This document shows, one piece after another, positions 7,615 to 16,441 of a stretch of 64,000 bases of DNA. The stretch covers positions 124,001 to 188,000 of the forward strand of contig JADJFK010000007.1 of the NCBI GenBank assembly GCA_016708585.1, written 5' to 3'. Numbering within the stretch: the first letter of the stretch is position 1; each line of letters opens with the position of its first letter. The stretch comes from Sulfuritalea sp. (lineage in GTDB: Bacteria > Pseudomonadota > Gammaproteobacteria > Burkholderiales > Rhodocyclaceae). The notes beneath the pieces are model-generated. The model did not search any database and was not told the origin of the DNA. It saw only the letters and a program-made list of their open reading frames with translations. The translations under genes were made by a program, and so were the position numbers.

Positions 7615-8781
7615 ATGGCACAAGACTACTTCTTCACTTCCGAATCGGTTTCGGAAGGCCACCCGGACAAGGTTTCCGACCAGATTTCCGACGCCATCCT
7701 CGACGCCATCCTGGCGCAGGATGCGCATTCCCGCGTCGCCGCCGAGACGCTGTGCAACACCGGCCTCGTGGTACTCGCCGGCGAGATCACCACCAGCGCC
7801 AACGTCGATTACATCAACATCGCGCGCAACGTGCTGAAGCGCATCGGCTACGACAACACCGAGTACGGCATCGACTACAAGGGCTGCGCCGTGCTGGTGG
7901 CCTACGACAAGCAGAGCCCGGACATCGCCCAGGGCGTGAACAAGGCCTACGACGACAACCTGAACCAGGGCGCCGGCGACCAGGGCCTGATGTTCGGCTA
8001 CGCCTGCGACGAGACCCCGGTGCTGATGCCGCTGCCGATTTATCTCTCGCACCGCCTGGTCGAGCGCCAGGCCATGCTGCGCCGCGACGGCCGCCTGCCC
8101 TGGCTGCGCCCCGACGCCAAGTCGCAGGTGACGATCCGCTACCAGGACGGCAAGGCACATTCCATCGACACCGTCGTCATCTCGACCCAGCACGCGCCCG
8201 ACATCGAGCTGCCGCAGATCCGCGAAGCCGTGATCGAGGAAATCATCAAGCCCATCCTGCCGAAAGAACTGATCAAGGGCGAGATCAAGTACCTGGTCAA
8301 TCCTACCGGCCGCTTCGTCGTCGGCGGCCCGCAGGGCGACTGCGGCCTGACCGGACGCAAGATCATCGTCGACACCTACGGCGGCGCGGCACCCCACGGC
8401 GGCGGCGCCTTCTCCGGCAAGGACCCGTCGAAGGTCGACCGTTCCGCCGCCTACGCCGGCCGCTACGTGGCGAAGAACATCGTCGCCGCCGGCCTGGCCA
8501 GCAAGTGCCTGGTGCAGATCTCCTACGCCATCGGCGTCGCCGAGCCGACCTCGGTTTGGGTCACCACGCAGGGCACCGGCAAGGTCGCCGACGCCACCAT
8601 CGCCGAACTGGTGAAGAAGCATTTCGACCTGCGCCCGAAGGGCATCGTCACCATGCTCGACCTGCTGCGCCCGATCTACGAAAAGACCGCCGCCTACGGC
8701 CACTTCGGCCGCGACGAGCCGGAATTTACGTGGGAAGCCACCGACAAGGCGGCGGCGCTGCGGGACGACGCCGGCCTGTAA
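7615..8781 (+). CDS. metK: S-adenosylmethionine synthetase
   Basis: The 388-residue enzyme makes S-adenosylmethionine from methionine and ATP. Family motifs are in order: ESVSEGHPDKVSDQISDA at the N-terminus, GEITTSANVDY, GAGDQGLMFGYACDET (methionine/ATP site) and the P-loop-like GGAAPHGGGAFSGKD near residue 260. I placed the start at 7615 (MAQDYFF), with GGAG 9 bases upstream, although the frame is open further upstream. SAM from this enzyme also feeds SpeD encoded at 42.8 kb. A strong terminator follows. Confidence 0.98.
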   Translation: MAQDYFFTSESVSEGHPDKVSDQISDAILDAILAQDAHSRVAAETLCNTGLVVLAGEITTSANVDYINIARNVLKRIGYDNTEYGIDYKGCAVLVAYDKQSPDIAQGVNKAYDDNLNQGAGDQGLMFGYACDETPVLMPLPIYLSHRLVERQAMLRRDGRLPWLRPDAKSQVTIRYQDGKAHSIDTVVISTQHAPDIELPQIREAVIEEIIKPILPKELIKGEIKYLVNPTGRFVVGGPQGDCGLTGRKIIVDTYGGAAPHGGGAFSGKDPSKVDRSAAYAGRYVAKNIVAAGLASKCLVQISYAIGVAEPTSVWVTTQGTGKVADATIAELVKKHFDLRPKGIVTMLDLLRPIYEKTAAYGHFGRDEPEFTWEATDKAAALRDDAGL

Positions 8782-8801
8782 GCCCATTCGCGGCAAAGGG
8801 A

Positions 8802-8829
8802 AATGGCCCGTTCGCGGGCCATTTTTTTT
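8802..8829 (+). terminator. Rho-independent terminator of metK
   Basis: A nine-base stem (AATGGCCCG, loop TTCG, CGGGCCATT) runs directly into a T-run. Confidence 0.9.
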
Positions 8830-8890
8830 GCTGCCGGCAAACCTATGGCGCCGCCCTTGGTCAATAATCATCAGGACTCAGGAGAACGAC

Positions 8891-9270
8891 ATGCACGATC
8901 TGGCAAAGAATGTTCTGGGCGGCGTCCTGCAGCCCTGCAGCACCGACCCGATGACCGGCTTCTTCCGCACCGGCGACTGCCAGGTGACGGAGGAGGACGT
9001 CGGCAACCATGGCGTCTGCGTCATCGCCACGGCGGAGTTTTTGGCGTTCTCCAAATCCCGCGGCAACGACTTGTCCACCCCGCATCCGGAATTCGATTTC
9101 CCCGGCGTCAAACCCGGGGAGCGCTGGTGCCTGTGTTCCGCGCGCTGGCAGGAGGCCCTGCAGGCGGGCATGGCGCCACAGGTGGTGCTTGAATCGACGT
9201 CGCTGGCCGCACTGGAAGTGGTGCGCCTCGCCGACCTCAAGCGTTACGCGGTGAAACTCGACCAGGAGAA

Positions 9271-9274
<4 letters not shown>
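8891..9274 (+). CDS. DUF2237 family protein
   Basis: The 127-residue protein matches DUF2237: NVLGGVLQPCSTDPMTGFFRTGDC at the N-terminus, then VCVIATAEFLAFSKSRGNDLSTP, and PGERWCLCSARWQEA. The function is unknown. The ATG at 8891 follows AGGAGAAC. The stop overlaps the next ATG (ATGATGA), so it is probably co-translated with the glutathione peroxidase downstream. Confidence 0.9.
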
Positions 9275-9753
<479 letters not shown>

Positions 9754-9797
9754 CCCGGCCCGCGCCACCCGCGGCCGGCGCAGCGGAGGAGATCCAG

Positions 9798-10244
9798 ATG
9801 CACACGAAACTTTTGGCGGCCTGCGGCCTGCTTGCCCTGCTGGCGACGGCGCCGGCCATCGCGCAAAAAACCGGCGCCGGCGCAACGGCGGGCAGCAAGC
9901 CGGCGACGCAGAACCGCATCGTGTTCCAGGTCAACGAAGACGATTCGCGCAAGTGGAACACGGTGCTGGCCAACCTCAACAACGTGCAGGAGGAACTCGG
10001 CAAGGTCGACATCTCGGTGGTGGTGATCGGGCCGGGCCTGGGCATGCTCAAGGCCGACGCGCTGACCGCCAACGGGGTGCAGGACGCGATGGCCGCCGGC
10101 GTGCGCTTCGTCGCCTGCGGCAATTCGATGCAGTCGATGAAGCTGACGAAGGACGACATGATCGACGGCATCGCCTATGCCAAGGCGGGCTATGTCGAAA
10201 TCATGCGCCTGCAGAAGCTGGGCCATGCCTATATCCGGCCATAG
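9798..10244 (+). CDS. Exported DsrE-like protein
   Basis: The 148-residue product has a signal peptide ending about AIAQ and a DsrE/DsrF-like domain (IVFQVNEDDSRKWNTVLANLNNV, VVVIGPGLGML, FVACGNSM). The ATG at 9798 follows GGAGGAG. A degenerate copy of the dispersed 25-bp motif encodes KTGAGATAGS right after the signal peptide. A similar exported paralogue follows. DsrE folds often handle sulfur; a role here is not shown. Confidence 0.85.
   Translation: MHTKLLAACGLLALLATAPAIAQKTGAGATAGSKPATQNRIVFQVNEDDSRKWNTVLANLNNVQEELGKVDISVVVIGPGLGMLKADALTANGVQDAMAAGVRFVACGNSMQSMKLTKDDMIDGIAYAKAGYVEIMRLQKLGHAYIRP
9866..9890 (+). repeat. Dispersed 25-bp motif, degenerate copy
   Basis: About 22 of 25 bases match. 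It lies in frame in the linker after the signal peptide of the DsrE-like protein. Confidence 0.5.
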
Positions 10245-10357
10245 CCTGCCTGTATTTGCGCATAAGCGCCGGGGCCGGCAGGGACCGCCGCCACGCTGCT
10301 ATGCTTGACCGACTGCGCTTCAGACGCAGCGTCGAAAAACCCCAACAGGAGAGAAAA

Positions 10358-10786
10358 ATGATCATTACCCGCCGTCGCCTGCTTGCCCTTGCCGCCTGTT
10401 CCGCGCTCGCCTTCCCCCCGCTTTCGATCGCCGCGGACAAGAAGCCGCACAACGTGGTAATTCACGTGACCGACAACGATCCGGCCAAGTGGAACCAGGC
10501 GCTGAACAATTCCGCGAACCTGCAGAAGGCCATGGGCAGGGACAAGGTGAATGTCGAGATCGTCGTGAACGGCCCGGGCCTGGACATGATGAAGTTCGAT
10601 TCCATCGTTGCCGGCCGGATGGCCGAAGCCATAGGCAACGGCGTGGAATTGATGGCCTGCGGCGCGACCATGAAGGCGGCCAACGTCACCGAGAAGGATC
10701 TGCACAACGGCGTCAAGGTCGTGCCGGGCGGCGTCGTCGAAATCATGCTGAAGCAGGAAGCCGGATGGACCTACCTCAAGATCTAG
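10358..10786 (+). CDS. Exported DsrE-like protein, second copy
   Basis: The 142-residue protein has an N-terminal signal (MIITRRRLLALAACSALAF) with consecutive arginines and a DsrE-like core (NVVIHVTDNDPAKWNQALNN, EIVVNGPGLDMM, LMACGATM). The ATG at 10358 follows CAGGAGAG. It shares its core motifs with the gene at 9798 and probably arose by duplication. A cysteine in the ACG(A/N)(T/S)M segment is conserved in both. Confidence 0.85.
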   Translation: MIITRRRLLALAACSALAFPPLSIAADKKPHNVVIHVTDNDPAKWNQALNNSANLQKAMGRDKVNVEIVVNGPGLDMMKFDSIVAGRMAEAIGNGVELMACGATMKAANVTEKDLHNGVKVVPGGVVEIMLKQEAGWTYLKI

Positions 10787-10814
10787 GCCGCAGCGCGGGC
10801 GAAAGCGCGATCCC

Positions 10815-11480
10815 GTGGCGCGGGTGAGCCTCGACTGGTCGCGCATCGACACCGTCCTGCTCGACATGGACGGCACGCTGCTCGACCTGAATTTCGACAA
10901 CCATTTCTGGCAGACCCACCTGCCGCTGCGCTATGCCGAGGCGCGCGGCATGGCGCCGGCGGCCGGGCGCGAGGAGTTGATGGCGCGCTACCACGGCCGC
11001 GCCGGGACGCTGGAGTGGTACTCGGTGGATTTCTGGGAAACCGCGCTGGAGCTCGACATCATGCGCTTCAAGGAAGAAGTGGCGCACCTGATCGACATCC
11101 ATCCGCACGTGCCGGCCTTCCTCGACGCGCTGCGCGCCAGCGGCCGGCGCGTGGTGCTGGCGACCAACGCGCACCACAAGAGCGTGACGCTGAAAATGGC
11201 GCGTACCGGCCTCAGCCCCCGCTTCGATGCCATCGTCAGTTCCCACGCGCTGGGCGCGGCCAAGGAGGAGCAGGAATTCTGGCGCCGGCTGGGCGAAATC
11301 GAGCCCTTCGACCCGGCGCGCACGCTGCTGGTCGACGACAGCCTGCCGGTGCTCGACAGCGCCCGCCTGTTCGGCATCGCGCAGCTGGTGACGATCAGGA
11401 AGCCGGATACCACGCGCCCCGAAAAGGACACCGGCGACTACCCGGCGATCGACGACTTTTCGCAGCTGATGCCCATGTAG
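10815..11480 (+). CDS. HAD-family GMP/IMP nucleotidase (YrfG-like)
   Basis: The 221-residue cytoplasmic HAD phosphatase begins with the catalytic DMDGTLLDLNFDN motif (nucleophile Asp near residue 17), then VVLATNAHHKSV (motif II) and LLVDDSLPVLDSA (motif IV). This pattern fits the YrfG GMP/IMP nucleotidase group. It starts at a GTG, 29 bases after the DsrE-like gene. Confidence 0.88.
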   Translation: MARVSLDWSRIDTVLLDMDGTLLDLNFDNHFWQTHLPLRYAEARGMAPAAGREELMARYHGRAGTLEWYSVDFWETALELDIMRFKEEVAHLIDIHPHVPAFLDALRASGRRVVLATNAHHKSVTLKMARTGLSPRFDAIVSSHALGAAKEEQEFWRRLGEIEPFDPARTLLVDDSLPVLDSARLFGIAQLVTIRKPDTTRPEKDTGDYPAIDDFSQLMPM

Positions 11481-11526
11481 GGTTTGCTGCAGCGCAGCTT
11501 GACGCCGCCCACCGGCGCCCTGTAAG

Positions 11527-11550
11527 TTGTATACAAAATATCGTATGCAA
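11527..11550 (+). promoter_or_regulatory. MatR-type GntR operator
   Basis: A perfect 10-base palindrome TTGTATACAA at 11527-11536 is followed by a degenerate second copy, TCGTATGCAA, at 11541-11550. The palindrome equals the MatR operator described for rhizobial malonate operons, as I recall it. It lies just upstream of matR, pointing to autoregulation of the whole mat operon. Confidence 0.75.
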
Positions 11551-11562
11551 TGATAAATACCC

Positions 11563-12234
11563 GTGGAAACAAGAGTTAATCGCTCATCACTGGCGGAACA
11601 GGCGGTTGGCTTGCTGCGCGAGCGGATTTACAACCATGCGCTGCTGCCCGGCCAGCGCCTGGACGAAGCCGCCCTGGCCGAGGAGCTCGGCATCAGCCGC
11701 ACACCCCTGCGCGAAGCGCTCAAGGTGCTCTCGGCCGAGGGGCTGGTGGACCTGCAGCCGCACAAGGGCAGCTTTGTCACCGAGCTCGGCTTGCGCGACC
11801 TGGAGGAAATCTTTCCCATCATGGCCACGCTCGAGGGCCGCGTCGCCCACGAGGTGGCGGCGAAGCGCACGGCGGCCCAGCTCAAGGCGCTCGACGCCCT
11901 CCACGAAAAGCTGGAACGCCACGCGGCGGCGGGCGACATCGACCGCTACTACGAAACCAATTACCTGTTCCACGACCGCATGCAGGAATGTGCCGGCAAT
12001 CGCTGGCTGCAGATCGTGATCGGCGACCTGAGGAAGCTCTTGAAGCTTTCCCGCCACCACTCGCTGCGCCTGGACGGCCGGCTGGCGGCATCGCTGGCCG
12101 AGCATCGCGCGCTGATGCAGGCCCTGCACCGGCAGGATGCCGACGCCGCCGAACAGGTGATGCGCGACCACCTGCTGGCGCAGCTGGCGGCGCTGCGCGA
12201 ATTGTCGCTGACCGAGGAGCCGGTCCATGGTTGA
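11563..12234 (+). CDS. matR: GntR/FCD-family malonate regulator MatR
   Basis: The 223-residue regulator has a GntR winged helix at residues 8-75 (LPGQRLDEAALAEELGISRTPLREALKVLSAEGLV) and an FCD ligand domain with metal-type histidines in the C-terminal half. It starts at a GTG. It heads the malonate operon and has a MatR-type palindrome before it, so it most likely represses the operon until malonate (or malonyl-CoA) is present. Its stop overlaps matA by eight bases. Confidence 0.88.
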   Translation: METRVNRSSLAEQAVGLLRERIYNHALLPGQRLDEAALAEELGISRTPLREALKVLSAEGLVDLQPHKGSFVTELGLRDLEEIFPIMATLEGRVAHEVAAKRTAAQLKALDALHEKLERHAAAGDIDRYYETNYLFHDRMQECAGNRWLQIVIGDLRKLLKLSRHHSLRLDGRLAASLAEHRALMQALHRQDADAAEQVMRDHLLAQLAALRELSLTEEPVHG

Positions 12235-13558
12235 AGGACTGGTACAGCGGCTGCGGTCAATAGTCGGCGCCGGCGGCACGGCGGAGATCGGGCCGAAGCA
12301 GATCGACAAGTGGCGCCTGCTGCTCACCGAATGCGCCGAGGCCAGGGGTGGCGAGGTTTCCGCGCGCACCCGGGCGGCGGCCCTGGCGCAGACCTACCTC
12401 AAGCTCGACGACGGCGCGCGCCACGCCTTCCTGCACCTGATCTCGCTGGAATTCGGCCCGGCGCCGGCGCGCGTTGCGGCCGCCCACGAGGCCTATCAGC
12501 GCGCCGCGGGCACCGCCGGCCAGTGGGATGCCGAGGCCGAGTTGCGCGCGGCGCTGCGCTCGGCACGCATCCGGATACTGACGCAGTTCAACGCCATCCC
12601 GCAGGGCGTCAAGTTCCTCGTCGACCTGCGCGCCGACCTGCTGCGCTACCTGGAGCAGGACCCCGAGCTGGCGCCGCTCGACCGCGAACTGGAATCGCGC
12701 CTGGCGGCGTGGTTCGACGTCGGCTTCCTCGAACTGCAGCGCATCACCTGGAATTCGCCGGCGGCGCTGCTGGAAAAGCTGATCGAGTACGAGGCGGTGC
12801 ACGAGATCCGTTCCTGGACCGACCTCAAGAACCGGCTCGATTCGGATCGCCGCCTCTACGCCTTCTTCCATCCGCGCATGCCGCTGGAGCCGCTGATCTT
12901 CGTCGAGGTGGCGCTCACCGACCGCCTCGCCGACAACGTGCAGGCGCTGCTCGACGAGAATGCGCCGGTGTTCGATGCGGGCCGCGCCGATACCGCGATC
13001 TTCTATTCGATTTCCAACACGCAGGCCGGATTGCGCGGCGTGTCCTTCGGCAATTTCCTGCTGAAGCGCGTGATCGACGACCTGCAGCGCGACTTCCCCA
13101 AGCTGCGCCACTTCGCCACGCTGTCGCCATTGCCCGGTTTTGCCAGATGGGTGGCGAAGAATCCGCGGGAACCGGCGGCGGCGGGGCTCACGCTCGATGC
13201 GGCGCAACTCGCGGCCGGCGAGTGGCGCCAGGATTCCACGGCGGTGCGCGGGATCAACGAATCGCTGGCACAGCTGGCGGCGCGCTACCTGACGGCGGCC
13301 AAGGCGGCGCGCGGCGAAGGCCGCCAGCCGCTCGATGCCGTGGCGCGCTTCCACCTCGGCAACGGCGCGCGCATCGAGCGCATCAATCCCGGCGGTGATT
13401 CTTCCGCAAAGGGTTTGCAGCAGTCCTTCGGCGTGATGGTGAATTACCTGTACGACCTCGACGAGCTGGAGCAAAACGTCGAGAGCTTTGCCCGCGAGGG
13501 CGCCATCGCCACCTCGGCCGCCGTCCGGCGGCTGGCGCGGCCAAAACAAGTTCAATAG
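12227..13558 (+). CDS. matA: Malonyl-CoA decarboxylase
   Basis: The 443-residue enzyme converts malonyl-CoA to acetyl-CoA and CO2. Family signatures are clear: AIFYSISNTQAGLRGVSFGN near residue 260 and GGDSSAKGLQQSFGVMVNY near residue 390, with the conserved helical N-terminal domain. Residues 11-19 (SIVGAGGTA) are encoded by a complete copy of the dispersed 25-bp motif, which appears to sit in frame near the N-terminus. The gene overlaps matR and is followed by the TRAP transporter genes. Confidence 0.95.
   Translation: MVEGLVQRLRSIVGAGGTAEIGPKQIDKWRLLLTECAEARGGEVSARTRAAALAQTYLKLDDGARHAFLHLISLEFGPAPARVAAAHEAYQRAAGTAGQWDAEAELRAALRSARIRILTQFNAIPQGVKFLVDLRADLLRYLEQDPELAPLDRELESRLAAWFDVGFLELQRITWNSPAALLEKLIEYEAVHEIRSWTDLKNRLDSDRRLYAFFHPRMPLEPLIFVEVALTDRLADNVQALLDENAPVFDAGRADTAIFYSISNTQAGLRGVSFGNFLLKRVIDDLQRDFPKLRHFATLSPLPGFARWVAKNPREPAAAGLTLDAAQLAAGEWRQDSTAVRGINESLAQLAARYLTAAKAARGEGRQPLDAVARFHLGNGARIERINPGGDSSAKGLQQSFGVMVNYLYDLDELEQNVESFAREGAIATSAAVRRLARPKQVQ
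12259..12283 (+). repeat. Dispersed 25-bp motif inside matA
   Basis: Identical over all 25 bases to the copy inside matB (17439-17463). It is read in frame as IVGAGGTA. Confidence 0.85.
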
Positions 13559-13570
13559 AGGAGACACGAC

Positions 13571-14593
13571 ATGCGACGCAACTTTCTGAAAGCCGCCCTT
13601 GCCGCCATCGGCGCGCTGAGCCTGGGCCTGGGCAGCGCCCCGGTGCTGGCGCAGGCGAAGACCCTGAAGATTTCCCACCAGTTCCCCGGCGGCAGCATCG
13701 ACGAGGGCGACTTCCGCGACCGCATGGTGCGCAAGTTCGCCGCCGAGGTGGAGAAGAAGACCAACGGCCAGCTCAAGTTCGAGATCTATCCCTCCGGTTC
13801 GCTGGTCAAGCCGGTCGAGCAGTGGGGCGCGATGGCCAACGGCTCGCTCGACATGTCGCTCTACCCGCTGGCCTACGCCGGCGGCCGCGTGCCGGAACTC
13901 AACATCGGCCTGATGCCGGCGCTGGTCACCAGCTACGAGCAGGGCCTGCGCTGGAAGGATGCGCCGATCGGCAAGGAGCTGACGCGCATCGTCGAGGAGA
14001 AGGGCGTCAAGATCATCACCTGGGTCTGGCAGGCCGGCGGCATCGCCTCGCGTGCCAAGCCGGTGATCAGCCCGGACGACGTCAAGGGCCTCAAGTTCCG
14101 CGGCGGCAGCAAGGAAATGGACGTGATGCTGAAGGCCGCCGGCGCATCGCCGACCAACGTGCCCTCCAGCGAAATCTACAGCGCCATGCAGTCGGGCGTG
14201 CTCGACGCGGCGCTGACCTCGTCCACCTCGCTGATTTCCTTCCGCCTGCACGAGCACGCCAAGCACGTCACCACGGCGCGCGACAAGACCTTCTGGTTCA
14301 TGTTCGAGCCGATCATGATGTCGAAGGCGACCTTCGACAAGCTCAGCCCTGACCAACAGAAGATCGTCATGGAGGTCGGCGCCAGCCTGGAGAAGTTCGG
14401 CATGGACAACGCGCGGGTCGACGACCAGAAGCTGGCCGATGTCTTCAAGCAGGCGGGCGACGGCGTCAACGACATGAACGAGGCGGCCTTCGCCAAGTGG
14501 CGCGAGATCGCCCGCAACTCGTCCTGGAAGGATTTCGAGGAGAAAGTGCCGAACGGCAAGAAGCTGCTCGAGATGGCCGTGGCCGTCAAGTAA
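13571..14593 (+). CDS. matP: TRAP transporter substrate-binding protein (malonate), DctP type
   Basis: The 340-residue periplasmic protein has a signal peptide (MRRNFLKAALAAIGALSLGLGSAPVLAQ in two halves around residues 1-28) and the DctP fold, including SPDDVKGLKFRGG with the conserved arginine that pairs with a substrate carboxylate. Its place between matA and matB makes malonate the likely ligand. An AGAGGAG ribosome binding site precedes the ATG. Confidence 0.88.
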   Translation: MRRNFLKAALAAIGALSLGLGSAPVLAQAKTLKISHQFPGGSIDEGDFRDRMVRKFAAEVEKKTNGQLKFEIYPSGSLVKPVEQWGAMANGSLDMSLYPLAYAGGRVPELNIGLMPALVTSYEQGLRWKDAPIGKELTRIVEEKGVKIITWVWQAGGIASRAKPVISPDDVKGLKFRGGSKEMDVMLKAAGASPTNVPSSEIYSAMQSGVLDAALTSSTSLISFRLHEHAKHVTTARDKTFWFMFEPIMMSKATFDKLSPDQQKIVMEVGASLEKFGMDNARVDDQKLADVFKQAGDGVNDMNEAAFAKWREIARNSSWKDFEEKVPNGKKLLEMAVAVK

Positions 14594-14595
14594 GC

Positions 14596-15126
14596 ATGGC
14601 ACTGCGACCGGCCTGGCGCGCGTTCGCGGCCACGCTCACCGGGCTGAACCTGTGGCTGGGCTACCTCGCCGGCATACTGGTGGCGGTTTCGGCCGTCCTC
14701 CTCACCGGCGAGGTGCTGGCCCGCTACATCTTCAACGCGCCCAGCGACTGGAGCCTGGAGCTGTGCATCCTGATGCTGATCGCCGCGACCTTCATGGCCG
14801 CGGGCCACACGCTGGCGGCCAGGGCCCACGTGAACATCGACATCGTCGACCACCTGATGTCGGGCAGCCTCAACCACTGGCGCCTGCTGCTCGCCGACCT
14901 GGGTGCGGCCGGCCTCTGCGGCTTCGTCGCGGTCAATGCCTGGCGGCTGACCGGCATCGCCTGGAGCGAGGGATGGGTGAGCAATTCGACCTGGGGGCCG
15001 AAGCTGTGGATCCCCTTCAGCCTGATCGCGCTGGGCATGAGCCTGCTGGCGCTGCAATACCTGGTGCAGATCGTCGACCAGCGCCTGGCGCCGATGCTTG
15101 CGGGGAGACGTCATGGGCGTGCTTGA
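14596..15126 (+). CDS. matQ: TRAP transporter small membrane subunit, DctQ type
   Basis: The 176-residue protein has four hydrophobic segments as in DctQ subunits. I start it at ATG 14596, two bases after the binding-protein stop, although the frame is open further upstream. It overlaps the large-subunit gene by 14 bases. Confidence 0.88.
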   Translation: MALRPAWRAFAATLTGLNLWLGYLAGILVAVSAVLLTGEVLARYIFNAPSDWSLELCILMLIAATFMAAGHTLAARAHVNIDIVDHLMSGSLNHWRLLLADLGAAGLCGFVAVNAWRLTGIAWSEGWVSNSTWGPKLWIPFSLIALGMSLLALQYLVQIVDQRLAPMLAGRRHGRA

Positions 15127-16441
15127 GATCGGCTTCCTCTACCTCGGTGCGGCGCTGCTGCTGCTGTTCTCCGGCATGCCGATCGCCTTCGCGCTGGGCG
15201 GCACGGCGCTGGCCTTCATGTACTTCTTCATGCCGGCCAACAACCTGGAGAACATCGCCGAGACGCTTTATTCCGAACTCAACAACTTCACGCTGCTGAC
15301 GATCCCGCTGTTCATCCTGATGGGCGCCGCGATCGGCAAGACGCACGCCGCCGCGGACCTTTACGAGGCGGCGCACCGCTGGCTCTACAAGCTGCCCGGC
15401 AGCCTGGGCGTGGCCAACGTCTTCGGCTGCTCGGTGTTCGCCGCGATGTGCGGTTCCAGCCCGGCCACCTGCGCCGCAATCGGCGGCATGGGCATCCCCG
15501 AGATGCGCAAGCGCGGCTATTCCGCCGAGCTGGCCTCGGGCCTGATCGCCGCCGGCGGCACGCTCGGCATCCTGATCCCGCCCTCATTGACGCTGATCAT
15601 CTACGGCATCATCACCGAGCAGTCGATCGGCAAGCTGTTCATCGCCGGGGTGATTCCCGGCATCCTGCTGGCCCTGCTGTTCGCGTTGTGGGTGATGTTC
15701 GCCGCGACGCGCGAAGTGGCGGCGGCGCGCGCCGGCAAGGCGGCAAGCGAACTGCTGCAGGCCGAGTTCTTCACCTGGCGCCAGCGCATGGAAACCCTGC
15801 CGCGCCTGCTGCCCTTCGCCGCGCTGATCGCGGTGGTGATGATCGCGCTCTACGACGGCTGGGGCACGCCTTCCGAGGTGGCGGGCGTCGGCGCCGCCGG
15901 TTCGCTGGTATTGGTGATCTTCATCTACGGCGTCTGGCGCTGGCGCGACATGAAGGAAATCCTGCTCGGCACCGCGCGCGAGTCCTGCATGATCATGATG
16001 ATCATCGCCATGGCCTTCCTGTTCACCTACGTCATGAGCTACCTGCACATCACGCAGACCATGGCGCAGTGGCTGGTCGGGCTGGGCCTGTCGAAGTGGG
16101 TCTATCTGTTCTGGGTGAACATCCTGCTGCTGGTGCTGGGCTGCTTCCTGCCGCCGGTGGCGATCATCCTGATGGTGACGCCGGTGATCATGCCCGGCAT
16201 TCTGGCCGCCGGCTTCGACCCGATCTGGTTCGGCATCGTGCTCACCATCAACATGGAAATGGGCCTGATCACGCCGCCGGTGGGGCTCAACCTGTTCGTC
16301 ATCAACGGCATCGCGCCCGACATCACCTTCCGCCAGATCATGCGCGGGGTGATGCCCTTCATCTGGATCATGGGGCTCTACATCGTGCTGCTGGCGATGT
16401 TCCCCGAGATCGTCATGTGGCTGCCCGAGAACGTCAAATGA
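15113..16441 (+). CDS. matM: TRAP transporter large permease, DctM type
   Basis: The 442-residue membrane protein has about twelve segments with DctM motifs (PIAFALGGTALAF, FGCSVFAAMCGSSPATCAAIG, GLITPPVGLNLFVI). It forms the sodium-coupled channel with the small subunit. The ATG at 15113 is preferred over an upstream TTG because GGGGAG lies 6 bases before it. Its stop overlaps the matB ATG (ATGA). Confidence 0.92.
   Translation: MGVLEIGFLYLGAALLLLFSGMPIAFALGGTALAFMYFFMPANNLENIAETLYSELNNFTLLTIPLFILMGAAIGKTHAAADLYEAAHRWLYKLPGSLGVANVFGCSVFAAMCGSSPATCAAIGGMGIPEMRKRGYSAELASGLIAAGGTLGILIPPSLTLIIYGIITEQSIGKLFIAGVIPGILLALLFALWVMFAATREVAAARAGKAASELLQAEFFTWRQRMETLPRLLPFAALIAVVMIALYDGWGTPSEVAGVGAAGSLVLVIFIYGVWRWRDMKEILLGTARESCMIMMIIAMAFLFTYVMSYLHITQTMAQWLVGLGLSKWVYLFWVNILLLVLGCFLPPVAIILMVTPVIMPGILAAGFDPIWFGIVLTINMEMGLITPPVGLNLFVINGIAPDITFRQIMRGVMPFIWIMGLYIVLLAMFPEIVMWLPENVK

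Noticed and set aside
15885..15905. GGCGTCGGCGCCGCCGG in the DctM gene as a motif copy
   Set aside because: The residues GVGAAGSLVL are normal for DctM and the ends of the motif are missing.
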